A stretch of DNA of 64,000 bases, from positions 33,729,929-33,793,928 of the forward strand of contig OV121097.1 in the NCBI GenBank assembly GCA_921293015.1, given 5' to 3'. The stretch is from Phorcus lineatus. Its lineage: Eukaryota > Mollusca > Gastropoda > Trochida > Trochidae. Below are positions 14,179 to 28,500 of the stretch, one piece after another. The notes below the pieces were generated by a model, which saw only the letters and a program-made list of their open reading frames with translations, did no database searches and had not been told where the DNA came from. Each line of letters begins with the position of its first letter. Position 1 is the first letter of the stretch. The position numbers were made by a program, and so were the translations under genes.

Positions 14179-15187
14179 TAAGTCGAATATATGCATATTG
14201 TTGTAGCGAGCGTGATAACTTTCTTAAAAATGCATATTTCTAAACCAAACTTTCATCAAATGTACATCACAATGTGTTCTATCGATTGAGCAATAAACAA
14301 TTCCTGTCAGATTCTTGGTATGGGCTCCAGATTCGAGCTTAAACAGGTCCAGATAGCCGATTTTGACCAAAATCGCGGAAAAAGACTAAGTCGAATATAT
14401 GCATATTGTTGTAGCGAGCGTGATAACTTTCTTAAAAATGCATATTTCTAAACCAAACTTTCATCAAATGTACATCACAATGTGTTCTATCGATTGAGCA
14501 ATAAAAAATTCCTGTCAGATTCTTGGTATGGGCTCCAGATTCGAGCTTAAACAGGTCCAGATAGCCGATTTTGACCAAAATCGCGGAAAAAGACTAAGTC
14601 GAAAATATGCATATTGTTGTAGCGAGCGTGATAACTTTCTTAAAAATGCATATTTCTAAACCAAACTTTCATCAAATGTACATCACAATGTGTTCTATCG
14701 ATTGAGCAATAAAAAATTCCTGTCAGATTCTTGGTATGGGCTCCAGATTCGAGCTTAAACAGGTCCAGATAGCCGATTTTGACCAAAATCGCGGAAAAAG
14801 ACTAAGTCGAAAATATGCATATTGTTGTAGCGAGCGTGATAACTTTCTTAAAAATGCATATTTCTAAACCAAACTTTCATCAAATGTACATTACAATGTG
14901 TTCTATCGATTGAGCAATAAAAAATTCCTGTCAGATTCTTGGTATGGGCTCCAGATTCGAGCTTAAACAGGTCCACATAGCCGATTTTGACCAAAATCGC
15001 GGAAAAAGACTAAGTCGAATATATGCATATTGTTGTAGCGAGCGTGATAACTTTCTTAAAAATGCATATTTCTAAACCAAACTTTCATCAAATGTACATC
15101 ACAATGTGTTCTATCGATTGAGCAATAAAAAATTCCTGTCAGATTCTTGGTATGGGCTCCAGATTCGAGCTTAAACAGGTCCAGATA

Positions 15188-15218
15188 GTCTTTTTCCGCG
15201 ATTTTGGTCAAAATCGGC
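15188..15218. repeat. Inverted 31-bp segment (exact)
   Basis: Exact reverse complement of the normal segment between CAGATA and TAAGTCG. The breakpoints fall at TA dinucleotides on both sides. Confidence 0.93.
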
Positions 15219-16019
15219 TAAGTCGAATATATGCATATTGTTGTAGCGAGCGTGATAACTTTCTTAAAAATGCATATTTCTAAACCAAACTTTCATCAAA
15301 TGTACATCACAATGTGTTCTATCGATTGAGCAATAAACAATTCCTGTCAGATTCTTGGTATGGGCTCCAGATTCGAGCTTAAACAGGTCCAGATAGCCTA
15401 TTTTGACCAAAATCGCGGAAAAAGACTAAGTCGAATATATGCATATTGTTGTAGCGAGCGTGATAACTTTCTTAAAAATGCATATTTCTAAACCAAACTT
15501 TCATCAAATGTACATCACAATGTGTTCTATCGATTGAGCAATAAAGAATTCCTGTCAGATTATTGGTATGGGCTCCAGATTCGAGCTTAAACAGGTCCAG
15601 ATAGCCGATTTTGACCAAAATCGCGGAAAAAGACTAAGTCGAAAATATGCATATTGTTGTAGCGAGCGTGATAACTTTCTTAAAAATGCATATTTCTAAA
15701 CCAAACTTTCATCAAATGTACATCACAATGTGTTCTATCGATTGAGCAATAAAAAATTCCTGTCAGATTCTTGGTATGGGCTCCAGATTCGAGCTTAAAC
15801 AGGTCCACATAGCCGATTTTGACCAAAATCGCGGAAAAAGACTAAGTCGAATATATGCATATTGTTGTAGCGAGCGTGATAACTTTCTTAAAAATGCATA
15901 TTTCTAAACCAAACTTTCATCAAATGTACATCACAATGTGTTCTATCGATTGAGCAATAAAAAATTCCTGTCAGATTCTTGGTATGGGCTCCAGATTCGA
16001 GCTTAAACAGGTCCAGATA

Positions 16020-16050
16020 GTCTTTTTCCGCGATTTTGGTCAAAATCGGC
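16020..16050. repeat. Inverted 31-bp segment (exact)
   Basis: A second exact inversion, 832 bp (four monomers) after the one at 15,188 and identical to it, so probably amplified together with neighbouring monomers. Confidence 0.93.
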
Positions 16051-16060
16051 TAAGTCGAAT

Positions 16061-19000
16061 ATATGCATATTGTTGTAGCGAGCGTGATAACTTTCTTAAA
16101 AATGCATATTTCTAAACCAAACTTTCATCAAATGTACATCACAATGTGTTCTATCGATTGAGCAATAAACAATTCCTGTCAGATTCTTGGTATGGGCTCC
16201 AGATTCGAGCTTAAACAGGTCCAGATAGCCTATTTTGACCAAAATCGCGGAAAAAGACTAAGTCGAATATATGCATATTGTTGTAGCGAGCGTGATAACT
16301 TTCTTAAAAATGCATATTTCTAAACCAAACTTTCATCAAATGTACATCACAATGTGTTCTATCGATTGAGCAATAAAAAATTCCTGTCAGATTATTGGTA
16401 TGGGCTCCAGATTCGAGCTTAAACAGGTCCACATAGCCGATTTTGACCAAAATCGCGGAAAAAGACTAAGTCGAATATATGCATATTGTTGTAGCGAGCG
16501 TGATAACTTTCTTAAAAATGCATATTTCTAAACCAAACTTTCATCAAATGTACATCACAATGTGTTCTATTGATTGAGCACTACGAATTTCCTGTCAGAT
16601 TCTTGGTTTGGGCTCCAGATTCGAGCTTAAACAGGTCCACATAGCCGATTTTGACCAAAATCGCGGAAAAAGACTAAGTCAAATATATGCATATTGTTGT
16701 AGCGAGCGTGATAACTTTCTTAAAAATGCATATTTCTAAACCAAACTTTCATCAAATGTACATCACAATGTGTTCTATCGATTGAGCAATAAAAAATTCC
16801 TGTCAGATTCTTGGTATGGGCTCCAGATTCGAGCTTAAACAGGTCCAGATAGCCGATTTTGACCAAAATCGCGGAAAAAGACTAAGTCGAATATATGCAT
16901 ATTGTTGTAGCGAGCGTGATAACTTTCTTAAAAATGCATATTTCTAAACCAAACTTTCATCAAATGTACATCACAATGTGTTCTATCGATTGAGCAATAA
17001 AAAATTCCTGTCAGATTCTTGGTATGGGCTCCAGATTCGAGCTTAAACAGGTCCAGATAGCCGATTTTGACCAAAATCGCGGAAAAAGACTAAGTCGAAT
17101 ATATGCATATTGTTGTAGCGAGCGTGATAACTTTCTTAAAAATGCATATTTCTAAACCAAACTTTCATCAAATGTACATCACAATGTGTTCTATCGATTG
17201 AGCAATAAAAAATTCCTGTCAGATTCTTGGTATGGGCTCCAGATTCGAGCTTAAACAGGTCCACATAGCCGATTTTGACCAAAATCGCAGAAAAAGACAA
17301 AGTCAAATATATGCATATTGTTGTAGCGAGCGTGATAACTTTCTTAAAAATGCATATTTCTAAACCAAACTTTCATCAAATGTACTTTACAATGTGTTCT
17401 ATCGATTGAGCAATAAAAAATTCCTGTCAGATTCTTGGTATGGGCTCCAGATTCGAGCTTAAACAGGTCCACATAGCCGATTTTGACGAAAATCGCAGAA
17501 AAAGACTAAGTCAAATATATGCATATTGTTGTAGCGAGCGTGATAACTTTCTTAAAAATGCATATTTCTGAACCAAACTTTCATCAAATGTACATCACAA
17601 TGTGTTCTATCGATTGAGCAATAAACAGTTCCTGTCAGATTTTTGGTATGGGCTCCAGATTCGAGCTTAAACAGGTCCAGATAGCCGATTTTGACTAAAA
17701 TCGCAGAAAAAGACCAAGTCGAATATATGCATATTGTTGTAGCGAGCGTGATAACTTTCTTAAAAATGCATATTTCTAAACCAAACTTTCATCAAATGTA
17801 CACCACAATGTGTTCTATCGATTGAGCACTACGAATTTCCTGTCAGATTCTTGGTTTGGGCTCCAGATTCGAGCTTAAACAGGTCCAGATAGCCGATTTT
17901 GACCAAAATCGCGGAAAAAGACCAAGTCAAATATATGCATATTGTTGTAGCGAGCGTGATAACTTTCTTAAAAATGCATATTTCTGAACCAAACTTTCAT
18001 CAAATGTACATCACAATGTGTTCTATCGATTGAGCAATAAAAAATTCCTGTCAGATTCTTAATATGGGCTCCAGATTCGAGCTTAAACAGGTCCAGATAG
18101 CCTATTTTGACCAAAATCGCGGAAAAAGACTAAGTCGAATATATGCATATTGTTGTAGCGAGCGTGATAACTTTCTTAAAAATGCATATTTCTAAACCAA
18201 ACTTTCATCAAATGTACATCACAATGTGTTCTATCGATTGAGCAATAAAAAATTCCTGTCAGATTCTTGGTATGGGCTCCAGATTCGAGCTTAAACATGT
18301 CCACATAGCCGATTTTGACCAAAATCGCAGAAAAAGACTAAGTCGAATATATGCATATTGTTGTAGCGAGCGTGATAACTTTCTTAAAAATGCATATTTC
18401 TAAACCAAACTTTCATCAAATGTACTTTACAATGTGTTCTATCGATTGAGCACTACGAATTTCCTGTCAGATTATTGGTATGGGCTCCAGATTCGAGCTT
18501 AAACAGGTCCACATAGCCGATTTTGACCAAAATCGCGGAAAAAGACTAAGTCGAATATATGCATATTGTTGTAGCGAGCGTGATAACTTTCTTAAAAATG
18601 CATATTTCTAAACCAAACTTTCATCAAATGTACATCACAATGTGTTCTATCGATTGAGCAATAAAAAATTCCTGTCAGATTCTTGGTATGGGCTCCAGAT
18701 TCGAGCTTAAACAGGTCCACATAGCCGATTTTGACCAAAATCGCAGAAAAAGACTAAGTCAAATATATGCATATTGTTGTAGCGAGCGTGATAACTTTCT
18801 TAAAAATGCATATTTCTAAACCAAACTTTCATCAAATGTACTTTACAATGTGTTCTATCGATTGAGCAATAAAAAATTCCTGTCAGATTCTTGGTATGGG
18901 CTCCAGATTCGAGCTTAAACAGGTCCACATAGCCGATTTTGACGAAAATCGCAGAAAAAGACTAAGTCAAATATATGCATATTGTTGTAGCGAGCGTGAT

Positions 19001-22000
19001 AACTTTCTTAAAAATGCATATTTCTGAACCAAACTTTCATCAAATGTACATCACAATGTGTTCTATCGATTGAGCAATAAACAGTTCCTGTCAGATTTTT
19101 GGTATGGGCTCCAGATTCGAGCTTAAACAGGTCCAGATAGCCGATTTTGACCAAAATCGCGGAAAAAGACTAAGTCGAATATATGCATATTGTTGTAGCG
19201 AGCGTGATAACTTTCTTAAAAATGCATATTTCTGAACTAAACTTTCATCAAATGTACATCACAATGTGTTCTATCGATTGAGCAATAAAAAATTCCTGTC
19301 AGATTCTTAATATGGGCTCCAGATTCGAGCTTAAACAGGTCCAGATAGCCTATTTTGACCAAAATCTCGGAAAAAGACTAAGTCGAATATATGCATATTG
19401 TTGTAGCGAGCGTGATAACTTTCTTAAAAATGCATATTTCTGAACCAAACTTTCATCAAATGTACACCACAATGTGTTCTATCGATTGAGCACTACGAAT
19501 TTCCTGTCAGATTCTTGGTTTGGGCTCCAGATTCGAGCTTAAACAGGTCCAGATAGCCGATTTTGACCAAAATCGCGGAAAAAGACTAAGTCGAATATAT
19601 GCATATTGTTGTAGCGAGCGTGATAACTTTCTTAAAAATGCATATTTCTGAACTAAACTTTCATCAAATGTACATCACAATGTGTTCTATCGATTGAGCA
19701 ATAAAAAATTCCTGTCAGATTCTTAATATGGGCTCCAGATTCGAGCTTAAACAGGTCCAGATAGCCTATTTTGACCAAAATCGCGGAAAAAGACTAAGTC
19801 GAATATATGCATATTGTTGTAGCGAGCGTGATAACTTTCTTAAAAATGCATATTTCTAAACCAAACTTTCATCAAATGTACATCACAATGTGTTCTATCG
19901 ATTGAGCAATAAAAAATTCCTGTCAGATTCTTGGTATGGGCTCCAGATTCGAGCTTAAACAGGTCCACATAGCCGATTTTGACCAAAATCGCAGAAAAAG
20001 ACTAAGTCGAATATATGCATATTGTTGTAGCGAGCGTGATAACTTTCTTAAAAATGCATATTTCTAAACCAAACTTTCATCAAATGTACATCACAATGTG
20101 TTCTATCGATTGAGCAATAAAAAATTCCTGTCAGATTCTTGGTATGGGCTCCAGATTCGAGCTTAAACAGGTCCACATAGCCGATTTTGACCAAAATCGC
20201 AGAAAAAGACTAAGTCGAATATATGCATATTGTTGTAGCGAGCGTGATAACTTTCTTAAAAATGCATATTTCTAAACCAAACTTTCATCAAATGTACTTT
20301 ACAATGTGTTCTATCGATTGAGCACTACGAATTTCCTGTCAGATTATTGGTATGGGCTCCAGATTCGAGCTTAAACAGGTCCAGATAGCCGATTTTGACC
20401 AAAATCGCGGAAAAAGACTAAGTCGAATATATGCATATTGTTGTAGCGAGCGTGATAACTTTCTTAAAAATGCATATTTCTAAACCAAACTTTCATCAAA
20501 CGTACATCACAATGTGTTCTATCGATTGAGCAATAAAAAATTCCTGTCAGATTCTTGGTATGGGCTCCAGATTCGAGCTTAAACAGGTCCACATAGCCGA
20601 TTTTGACCAAAATCGCGGAAAAAGACTAAGTCAAATATATGCATATTGTTGTAGCGAGCGTGATAACTTTCTTAAAAATGCATATTTCTGAACCAAACTT
20701 TCATCAAATGTACATCACAATGTGTTCTATCGATTGAGCAATAAAAAATTCCTGTCAGATTCTTGGTATGGGCTCCAGATTCGAGCTTAAACAGGTCCAC
20801 ATAGCCGATTTTGACCAAAATCGCAGAATAAGACTAAGTCAAATATATGCATATTGTTGTAGCGAGCGTGATAACTTTCTTAAAAATGCATATTTCTAAA
20901 CCAAACTTTCATCAAATGTACTTTACAATGTGTTCTATCGATTGAGCAATAAAAAAATTCCTGTCAGATTCTTGGTATGGGCTCCAGATTCGAGCTTAAA
21001 CAGGTCCACATAGCCGATTTTAACGAAAATCGCAGAAAAAGACTAAGTCAAATATATGCATATTGTTGTAGCGAGCGTGATAACTTTCTTAAAAATGCAT
21101 ATTTCTGAACCAAACTTTCATCAAATGTACATCACAATGTGTTCTATCGATTGAGCAATAAACAGTTCCTGTCAGATTTTTGGTATGGGCTCCAGATTCG
21201 AGCTTAAACAGGTCCAGATAGCCGATTTTGACCAAAATCGCAGAAAAAGACCAAGTCGAATATATGCATATTGTTGTAGCGAGCGTGATAACTTTCTTAA
21301 AAATGCATATTTCTAAACCAAACTTTCATCAAATGTACACCACAATGTGTTCTATCGATTGAGCACTACGAATTTCCTGTCAGATTCTTGGTTTGGGCTC
21401 CAGATTCGAGCTTAAACAGGTCCAGATAGCCGATTTTGACCAAAATCGCGGAAAAAGACCAAGTCAAATATATGCATATTGTTGTAGCGAGCGTGATAAC
21501 TTTCTTAAAAATGCATATTTCTGAACCAAACTTTCATCAAATGTACATCACAATGTGTTCTATCGATTGAGCAATAAAAAATTCCTGTCAGATTCTTAAT
21601 ATGGGCTCCAGATTCGAGCTTAAACAGGTCCAGATAGCCTATTTTGACCAAAATCGCGGAAAAAGACTAAGTCGAATATATGCATATTGTTGTAGCGAGC
21701 GTGATAACTTTCTTAAAAATGCATATTTCTAAACCAAACTTTCATCAAATGTACATCACAATGTGTTCTATCGATTGAGCAATAAAAAATTCCTGTCAGA
21801 TTCTTGGTATGGGCTCCAGATTCGAGCTTAAACAGGTCCACATAGCCGATTTTGACCAAAATCGCAGAAAAAGACTAAGTCGAATATATGCATATTGTTG
21901 TAGCGAGCGTGATAACTTTCTTAAAAATGCATATTTCTAAACCAAACTTTCATCAAATGTACTTTACAATGTGTTCTATCGATTGAGCACTACGAATTTC

Positions 22001-25000
22001 CTGTCAGATTATTGGTATGGGCTCCAGATTCGAGCTTAAACAGGTCCAGATAGCCGATTTTGACCAAAATCGCGGAAAAAGACTAAGTCGAATATATGCA
22101 TATTGTTGTAGCGAGCGTGATAACTTTCTTAAAAATGCATATTTCTAAACCAAACTTTCATCAAATGTACATCACAATGTGTTCTATCGATTGAGCAATA
22201 AAAAATTCCTGTCAGATTCTTGGTATGGGCTCCAGATTCGAGCTTAAACAGGTCCACATAGCCGATTTTGACCAAAATCGCAGAAAAAGACTAAGTCAAA
22301 TATATGCATATTGTTGTAGCGAGCGTGATAACTTTCTTAAAAATGCATATTTCTGAACCAAACTTTCATCAAATGTACATCACAATGTGTTCTATCGATT
22401 GAGCAATAAAAAATTCCTGTCAGATTCTTGGTATGGGCTCCAGATTCGAGCTTAAACAGGTCCACATAGCCGATTTTGACCAAAATCGCAGAAAAAGACT
22501 AAGTCAAATATATGCATATTGTTGTAGCGAGCGTGATAACTTTCTTAAAAATGCATATTTCTAAACCAAACTTTCATCAAATGTACTTTACAATGTGTTC
22601 TATCGATTGAGCAATAAAAAATTCCTGTCAGATTCTTGGTATGGGCTCCAGATTCGAGCTTAAACAGGTCCACATAGCCGATTTTGACGAAAATCGCAGA
22701 AAAAGACTAAGTCAAATATATGCATATTGTTGTAGCGAGCGTGATAACTTTCTTAAAAATGCATATTTCTAAACCAAACTTTCATCAAATGTACATCACA
22801 ATGTGTTCTATCGATTGAGCAATAAACAGTTCTTGTCAGATTTTTGGTATGGGCTCCAGATTCGAGCTTAAACAGGTCCAGATAGCCGATTTTGACCAAA
22901 ATCGCAGAAAAAGACCAAGTCGAATATATGCATATTGTTGTAGCGAGCGTGATAACTTTCTTAAAAATGCATATTTCTAAACCAAACTTTCATCAAATGT
23001 ACACCACAATGTGTTCTATCGATTGAGCACTACGAATTTCCTGTCAGATTCTTGGTTTGGGCTCCAGATTCGAGCTTAAACAGGTCCAGATAGCCGATTT
23101 TGACCAAAATCGCGGAAAAAGACTAAGTCAAATATATGCATATTGTTGTAGCGAGCGTGATAACTTTCTTAAAAATGCATATTTCTGAACCAAACTTTCA
23201 TCAAATGTACATCACAATGTGTTCTATCGATTGAGCAATAAAAAATTCCTGTCAGATTCTTAATATGGGCTCCAGATTCGAGCTTAAACAGGTCCAGATA
23301 GCCTATTTTGACCAAAATCGCGGAAAAAGACTAAGTCGAATATATGAATATTGTTGTAGCGAGCGTGATAACTTTCTTAAAAATGCATATTTCTAAACCA
23401 AACTTTCATCAAATGTACATCACAATGTGTTCTATCGATTGAGCAATAAAAAATTCCTGTCAGATTCATGGTATGGGCTCCAGATTCGAGCTTAAACAGG
23501 TCCACATAGCCGATTTTGACCAAAATCGCAGAAAAAGACTAAGTCGAATATATGCATATTGTTGTAGCGAGCGTGATAACTTTCTTAAAAATGCATATTT
23601 CTAAACCAAACTTTCATCAAATGTACATCACAATGTGTTCTATCGATTGAGCAATAAACAATTCCTGTCAGATTCTTGGTATGGGCTCCAGATTCGAGCT
23701 TAAACAGGTCCAGATAGCCGATTTTGACCAAAATCGCGGAAAAAGACTAAGTCGAATATATGCATATTGTTGTAGCGAGCGTGATAACTTTCTTAAAAAT
23801 GCATATTTCTAAACCAAACTTTCATCAAATGTACATCACAATGTGTTCTATCGATTGAGCAATAAACAATTCCTGTCAGATTATTGGTATGGGCTCCAGA
23901 TTCGAGCTTAAACAGGTCCAGATAGCCGATTTTGACCAAAATCGCGGAAAAAGACTAAGTCGAAAATATGCATATTGTTGTAGCGAGCGTGATAACTTTC
24001 TTAAAAATGCATATTTCTAAACCAAACTTTCATCAAATGTACATCACAATGTGTTCTATCGATTGAGCAATAAAAAATTCCTGTCAGATTCTTGGTATGG
24101 GCTCCAGATTCGAGCTTAAACAGGTCCACATAGCCGATTTTGACCAAAATCGCGGAAAAAGACTAAGTCAAATATATGCAAATTGTTGTAGCGAGCGTGA
24201 TAACTTTCTTAAAAATGCATATTTCTAAACCAAACTTTCATCAAATGTACATCACAATGTGTTCTATCGATTGAGCACTACGAATTTCCTGCCAGATTAT
24301 TGGTATGGGCTCCAGATTCGAGCTTAAACAGGTCCAGATAGCCGATTTTGACCAAAATCGCGGAAAAAGACTAAGTCGAATATATGCATATTGTTGTAGC
24401 GAGCGTGATAACTTTCTTAAAAATGCATATTTCTAAACCAAACTTTCATCAAATGTACATCACAATGTGTTCTATCGATTGAGCAATAAACAATTCCTGT
24501 CAGATTATTGGTATGGGCTCCAGATTCGAGCTTAAACAGGTCCAGATAGCCGATTTTGACCAAAATCGCAGAAAAAGACTAAGTCAAATATATGCAAATT
24601 GTTGTAGCGAGCGTGATAACTTTCTTAAAAATGCATATTTCTAAACCAAACTTTCATCAAATGTACATCACAATGTGTTCTATCGATTGAGCAATAAAAA
24701 ATTCCTGTCAGATTCTTGGTATGGGCTCCAGATTCGAGCTTAAACAGGTCCAGATAGCCGATTTTGACCAAAATCGCGGAAAAAGACTAAGTCGAAAATA
24801 TGCATATTGTTGTAGCGAGCGTGATAACTTTCTTAAAAATGCATATTTCTAAACCAAACTTTCATCAAATGTACATTACAATGTGTTCTATCGATTGAGC
24901 AATAAAAAATTCCTGTCAGATTCTTGGTATGGGCTCCAGATTCGAGCTTAAACAGGTCCACATAGCCGATTTTGACCAAAATCGCAGAAAAAGACTAAGT

Positions 25001-25200
25001 CAAATATATGCATATTGTTGTAGCGAGCGTGATAACTTTCTTAAAAATGCATATTTCTGAACCAAACTTTCATCAAATGTACATCACAATGTGTTCTATC
25101 GATTGAGCAATAAAAAATTCCTGTCAGATTCTTAATATGGGCTCCAGATTCGAGCTTAAACAGGTCCAGATAGCCGATTTTGACCAAAATCGCGGAAAAA
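16061..25200. repeat. Satellite zone C: CACTACG and ACTTTAC variants
   Basis: All-normal 31-bp segments return. New variants appear in recurrent order: GAGCACTACGAATTTCC, TGTACTTTAC, TGTACACCAC, AACAGTTC with TTTTTGG, and GACGAAAATC. The last occurs at about 17,485, 18,941, 21,022 and 22,686, intervals of 7, 10 (plus one base) and 8 monomers. The extra base is a seven-A run at about 20,950. No gene is present. Confidence 0.8.
22030..25200. repeat. Duplicated satellite block, copy 1 (offset 10,606 bp)
   Basis: The block matches 32,640-35,800 variant for variant. Shared rare markers include CAGTTCTTGTC (22,827 and 33,433), a monomer with ATATGAATATTG, TTCATGGTATGG, and TTCCTGCCAG (24,286 and 34,892). 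All give the same 10,606-bp offset, 51 monomers minus two bases. Isolated differences, such as CACATAG/CAGATAG near the start, show divergence since duplication. Confidence 0.85.
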
Positions 25201-25589
25201 GACTAAGTCAAATATATGCATATTGTTGTAGAGAGCGTGATAACTTTCTTAAAAATGCATATTTCTAAACCAAACTTTCATCAAATGTACATCACAATGT
25301 GTTCTATCGATTGAGCAATAAAAAATTCCTGTCAGATTCTTGGTATGGAATCCAGATTCGAGCTTAAACAGGTCCAGATAGCCGATTTTGACCACAATCG
25401 CGGAAAAAGACTAAGTCGAATATATGCATATTGTTGTAGCAAGCGTGATAACTTTCTTAAAAATGCATATTTCTGAACCAAACTTTCATCAAATGTACAT
25501 CACAATGTGTTCTATCGATTGAGCAATAAACAATTCCTGTCAGATTCTTGGTATGGGCTCCAGATTCGAGCTTAAACAGGTCCACATAG

Positions 25590-28500
25590 CCGATTTTGAC
25601 CAAAATCGCAGAAAAAGACCAAGTCGAATATATGCATATTGTTGTAGCGAGCGTGATAACTTTCTTAAAAATGCAATATTCTAAACCAAACTTTCATCAA
25701 TTGTACATCACAATGTGTTCTATCGATTGAGCACTACGAATTTCCTGTCAGATTCTTGGTTTGGGCTCCAGATTCGAGCTTAAACAGGTCCAGATAGACG
25801 ATTTTGACCAAAATCGCAGAAAAAGACTAAGTCAAATATATGCATATTGTTGTAGCGAGCGTGATAACTTTCTTAAAAATGCATATTTCTAAACCAAACT
25901 TTCATCAAATGTACATCACAATGTGTTCTATCGATTGAGCAATACGAATTTCCTGTCAGATTCTTGGTTTGGGCTCCGAAATCGAGCTTAAACAGGTCCA
26001 GATAGCCGATTTTGACCAAAATCGCAAAAAAAGACTAAGTCGAATATATGCATATTGTTGTAGCGAGCGTGATAACTTTCTTAAAAATGCATATTTCTAA
26101 ACCAAACTTTCATCAAATGTACATCACAATGTGTTCTATCGATTGAGCAATAAAAAATTCCTGTCAGATTATTGGTATGGGCTCCAGATTCGAGCTTAAA
26201 CACGTCCAGATAGCCGATTTTGACCAAAATCGCAGAAAAAGACTAAGTCAAATATATGCATATTGTTGTAGCGAGCGTGATAACTTTCTTAAAAATGCAT
26301 ATTTCTAAACCAAACTTTCATTAAATGTACATCACAATGTGTTCTATCGATTGAGCAATAAAAAATTCCTGTCAGATTCTTGGTTTGGGCTCCAGATTCG
26401 AGCTTAAACAGGTCCAGATAGCCGATTTTGACCAAAATCGCAGAAAAAGACTAAGTCGAATATATGCATATTGTTGTAGCGAGCGTGATAACTTTCTTAA
26501 AAATGCATATTTCTAAACCAAACTTTCATCAAATGTACATCACAATGTGTTCTATCGATTGAGCAATAAAAAATTCCTGTCAGATTATTGGTATGGGCTC
26601 CAGATTCGAGCTTAAACAGGTCCAGATAGCCGATTTTGACCAAAATCGCAGAAAAAGACTAAGTCAAATATATGCATATTGTTGTAGCGAGCGTGATAAC
26701 TTTCTTAAAAATGCAATATTCTAAACCAAACTTTCATCAAATGTACATCACAATGTGTTCTATCGATTGAGCACTACGAATTTCCTGTCAGATTCTTGGT
26801 TTGGGCTCCAGATTCGAGCTTAAACAGGTCCAGATAGCCGATTTTGACCAAAATCGCAGAAAAAGACTAAGTCAAATATATGCATATTGTTGTAGCGAGC
26901 GTGATAACTTTCTTAAAAATGCATATTTCTAAACCAAACTTTCATCAAATGTACATCACAATGTGTTCTATCGATTGAGCAATAAACAATTCCTGTCAGA
27001 TTATTGGTATGGGCTCCAGATTCGAGCTTAAACAGGTCCAGATAGCCGATTTTGACCAAAATCGCAGAAAAAGACTAAGTCGAATATATGCATATTGTTG
27101 TAGCGAGCGTGATAACTTTCTTAAAAATGCATATTTCTAAACCAAACTTTCATCAAATGTACATCACAATGTGTTCTATCGATTGAGCAATAAAAAATTC
27201 CTGTCAGATTATTGGTATGGGCTCCAGATTCGAGCTTAAACAGGTCCAGATAGCCGATTTTGACCAAAATCGCGGAAAAAGACTTAGTCGAAAATATGCA
27301 TATTGTTGTAGCGAGCGTGATAACTTTCTTAAAAATGCATATTTCTAAACCAAACTTTCATCAAATGTACATCACAATGTGTTCTATCGATTGAGCAATA
27401 CGAATTTCCTGTCAGATTCTTGGTTTGGGCTCCAAAATCGAGCTTAAACAGGTCCAGATAGCCGATTTTGACCAAAATCGCGGAAAAAGACTTAGTCGAA
27501 TATATGCATATTGTTGTAGCGAGCGTGATAACTTTCTTAAAAATGCATATTTCTAAACCAAACTTTCATCAAATGTACATCACAATGTGTTCTATCGATT
27601 GAGCAATAAAAAATTCCTGTCAGATTCTTGGTATGGGCTCCAGATTCGAGCTTAAACAGGTCCAGATAGCCGATTTTGACCACAATCGCGGAAAAAGACT
27701 AAGTCGAATATATGCATATTGTTGTAGCAAGCGTGATAACTTTCTTAAAAATGCATATTTCTGAACCAAACTTTCATCAAATGTACATCACAATGTGTTC
27801 TATCGATTGAGCAATAAACAATTCCTGTCAGATTCTTGGTATGGGCTCCAGATTCGAGCTTAAACAGGTCCACATAGCCGATTTTGACCAAAATCGCGGA
27901 AAAAGACCAAGTCGAATATATGCATATTGTTGTAGCGAGCGTGATAACTTTCTTAAAAATGCAATATTCTAAACCAAACTTTCATCAAATGTACATCACA
28001 ATGTGTTCTATCGATTGAGCACTACGAATTTCCTGTCAGATTCTTGGTTTGGGCTCCAGATTCGAGCTTAAACAGGTCCAGATAGCCGATTTTGACCAAA
28101 ATCGCAGAAAAAGACTAAGTCAAATATATGCATATTGTTGTAGCGAGCGTGATAACTTTCTTAAAAATGCATATTTCTAAACCAAACTTTCATCAAATGT
28201 ACATCACAATGTGTTCTATCGATTGAGCAATAAACAATTCCTGTCAGATTATTGGTATGGGCTCCAGATTCGAGCTTAAACAGGTCCAGATAGCCGATTT
28301 TGACCAAAATCGCGGAAAAAGACTAAGTCGAATATATGCATATTGTTGTAGCGAGCGTGATAACTTTCTTAAAAATGCATATTTCTAAACCAAACTTTCA
28401 TCAAATGTACATCACAATGTGTTCTATCGATTGAGCAATAAAAAATTCCTGTCAGATTATTGGTATGGGCTCCAGATTCGAGCTTAAACAGGTCCAGATA

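Larger units (their letters stand above)
8111..16060. repeat. Satellite zone B: arrays carrying rearranged 31-bp segments
   Basis: Seven monomers in this zone have an altered version of monomer positions 16-46, at 8,125, 10,612, 11,652, 12,891, 14,148, 15,188 and 16,020. The intervals are 4, 5, 6, 6, 11 or 12 monomers once the 9-base gains and losses are allowed for. I saw no rearranged copy outside this zone. The other monomers are ordinary, mostly with GTCGAAAATA, ACATTAC and AATAAAAAATTCC variants, in a recurrent order that marks a local higher-order repeat. Confidence 0.85.

Noticed and set aside
8111-16060. An invertible DNA switch acted on by a recombinase
   Set aside because: The 31-bp segment has no recombinase-type inverted sites at its ends beyond TA, no recombinase gene is present, and the spacing fits amplification of a few past events.
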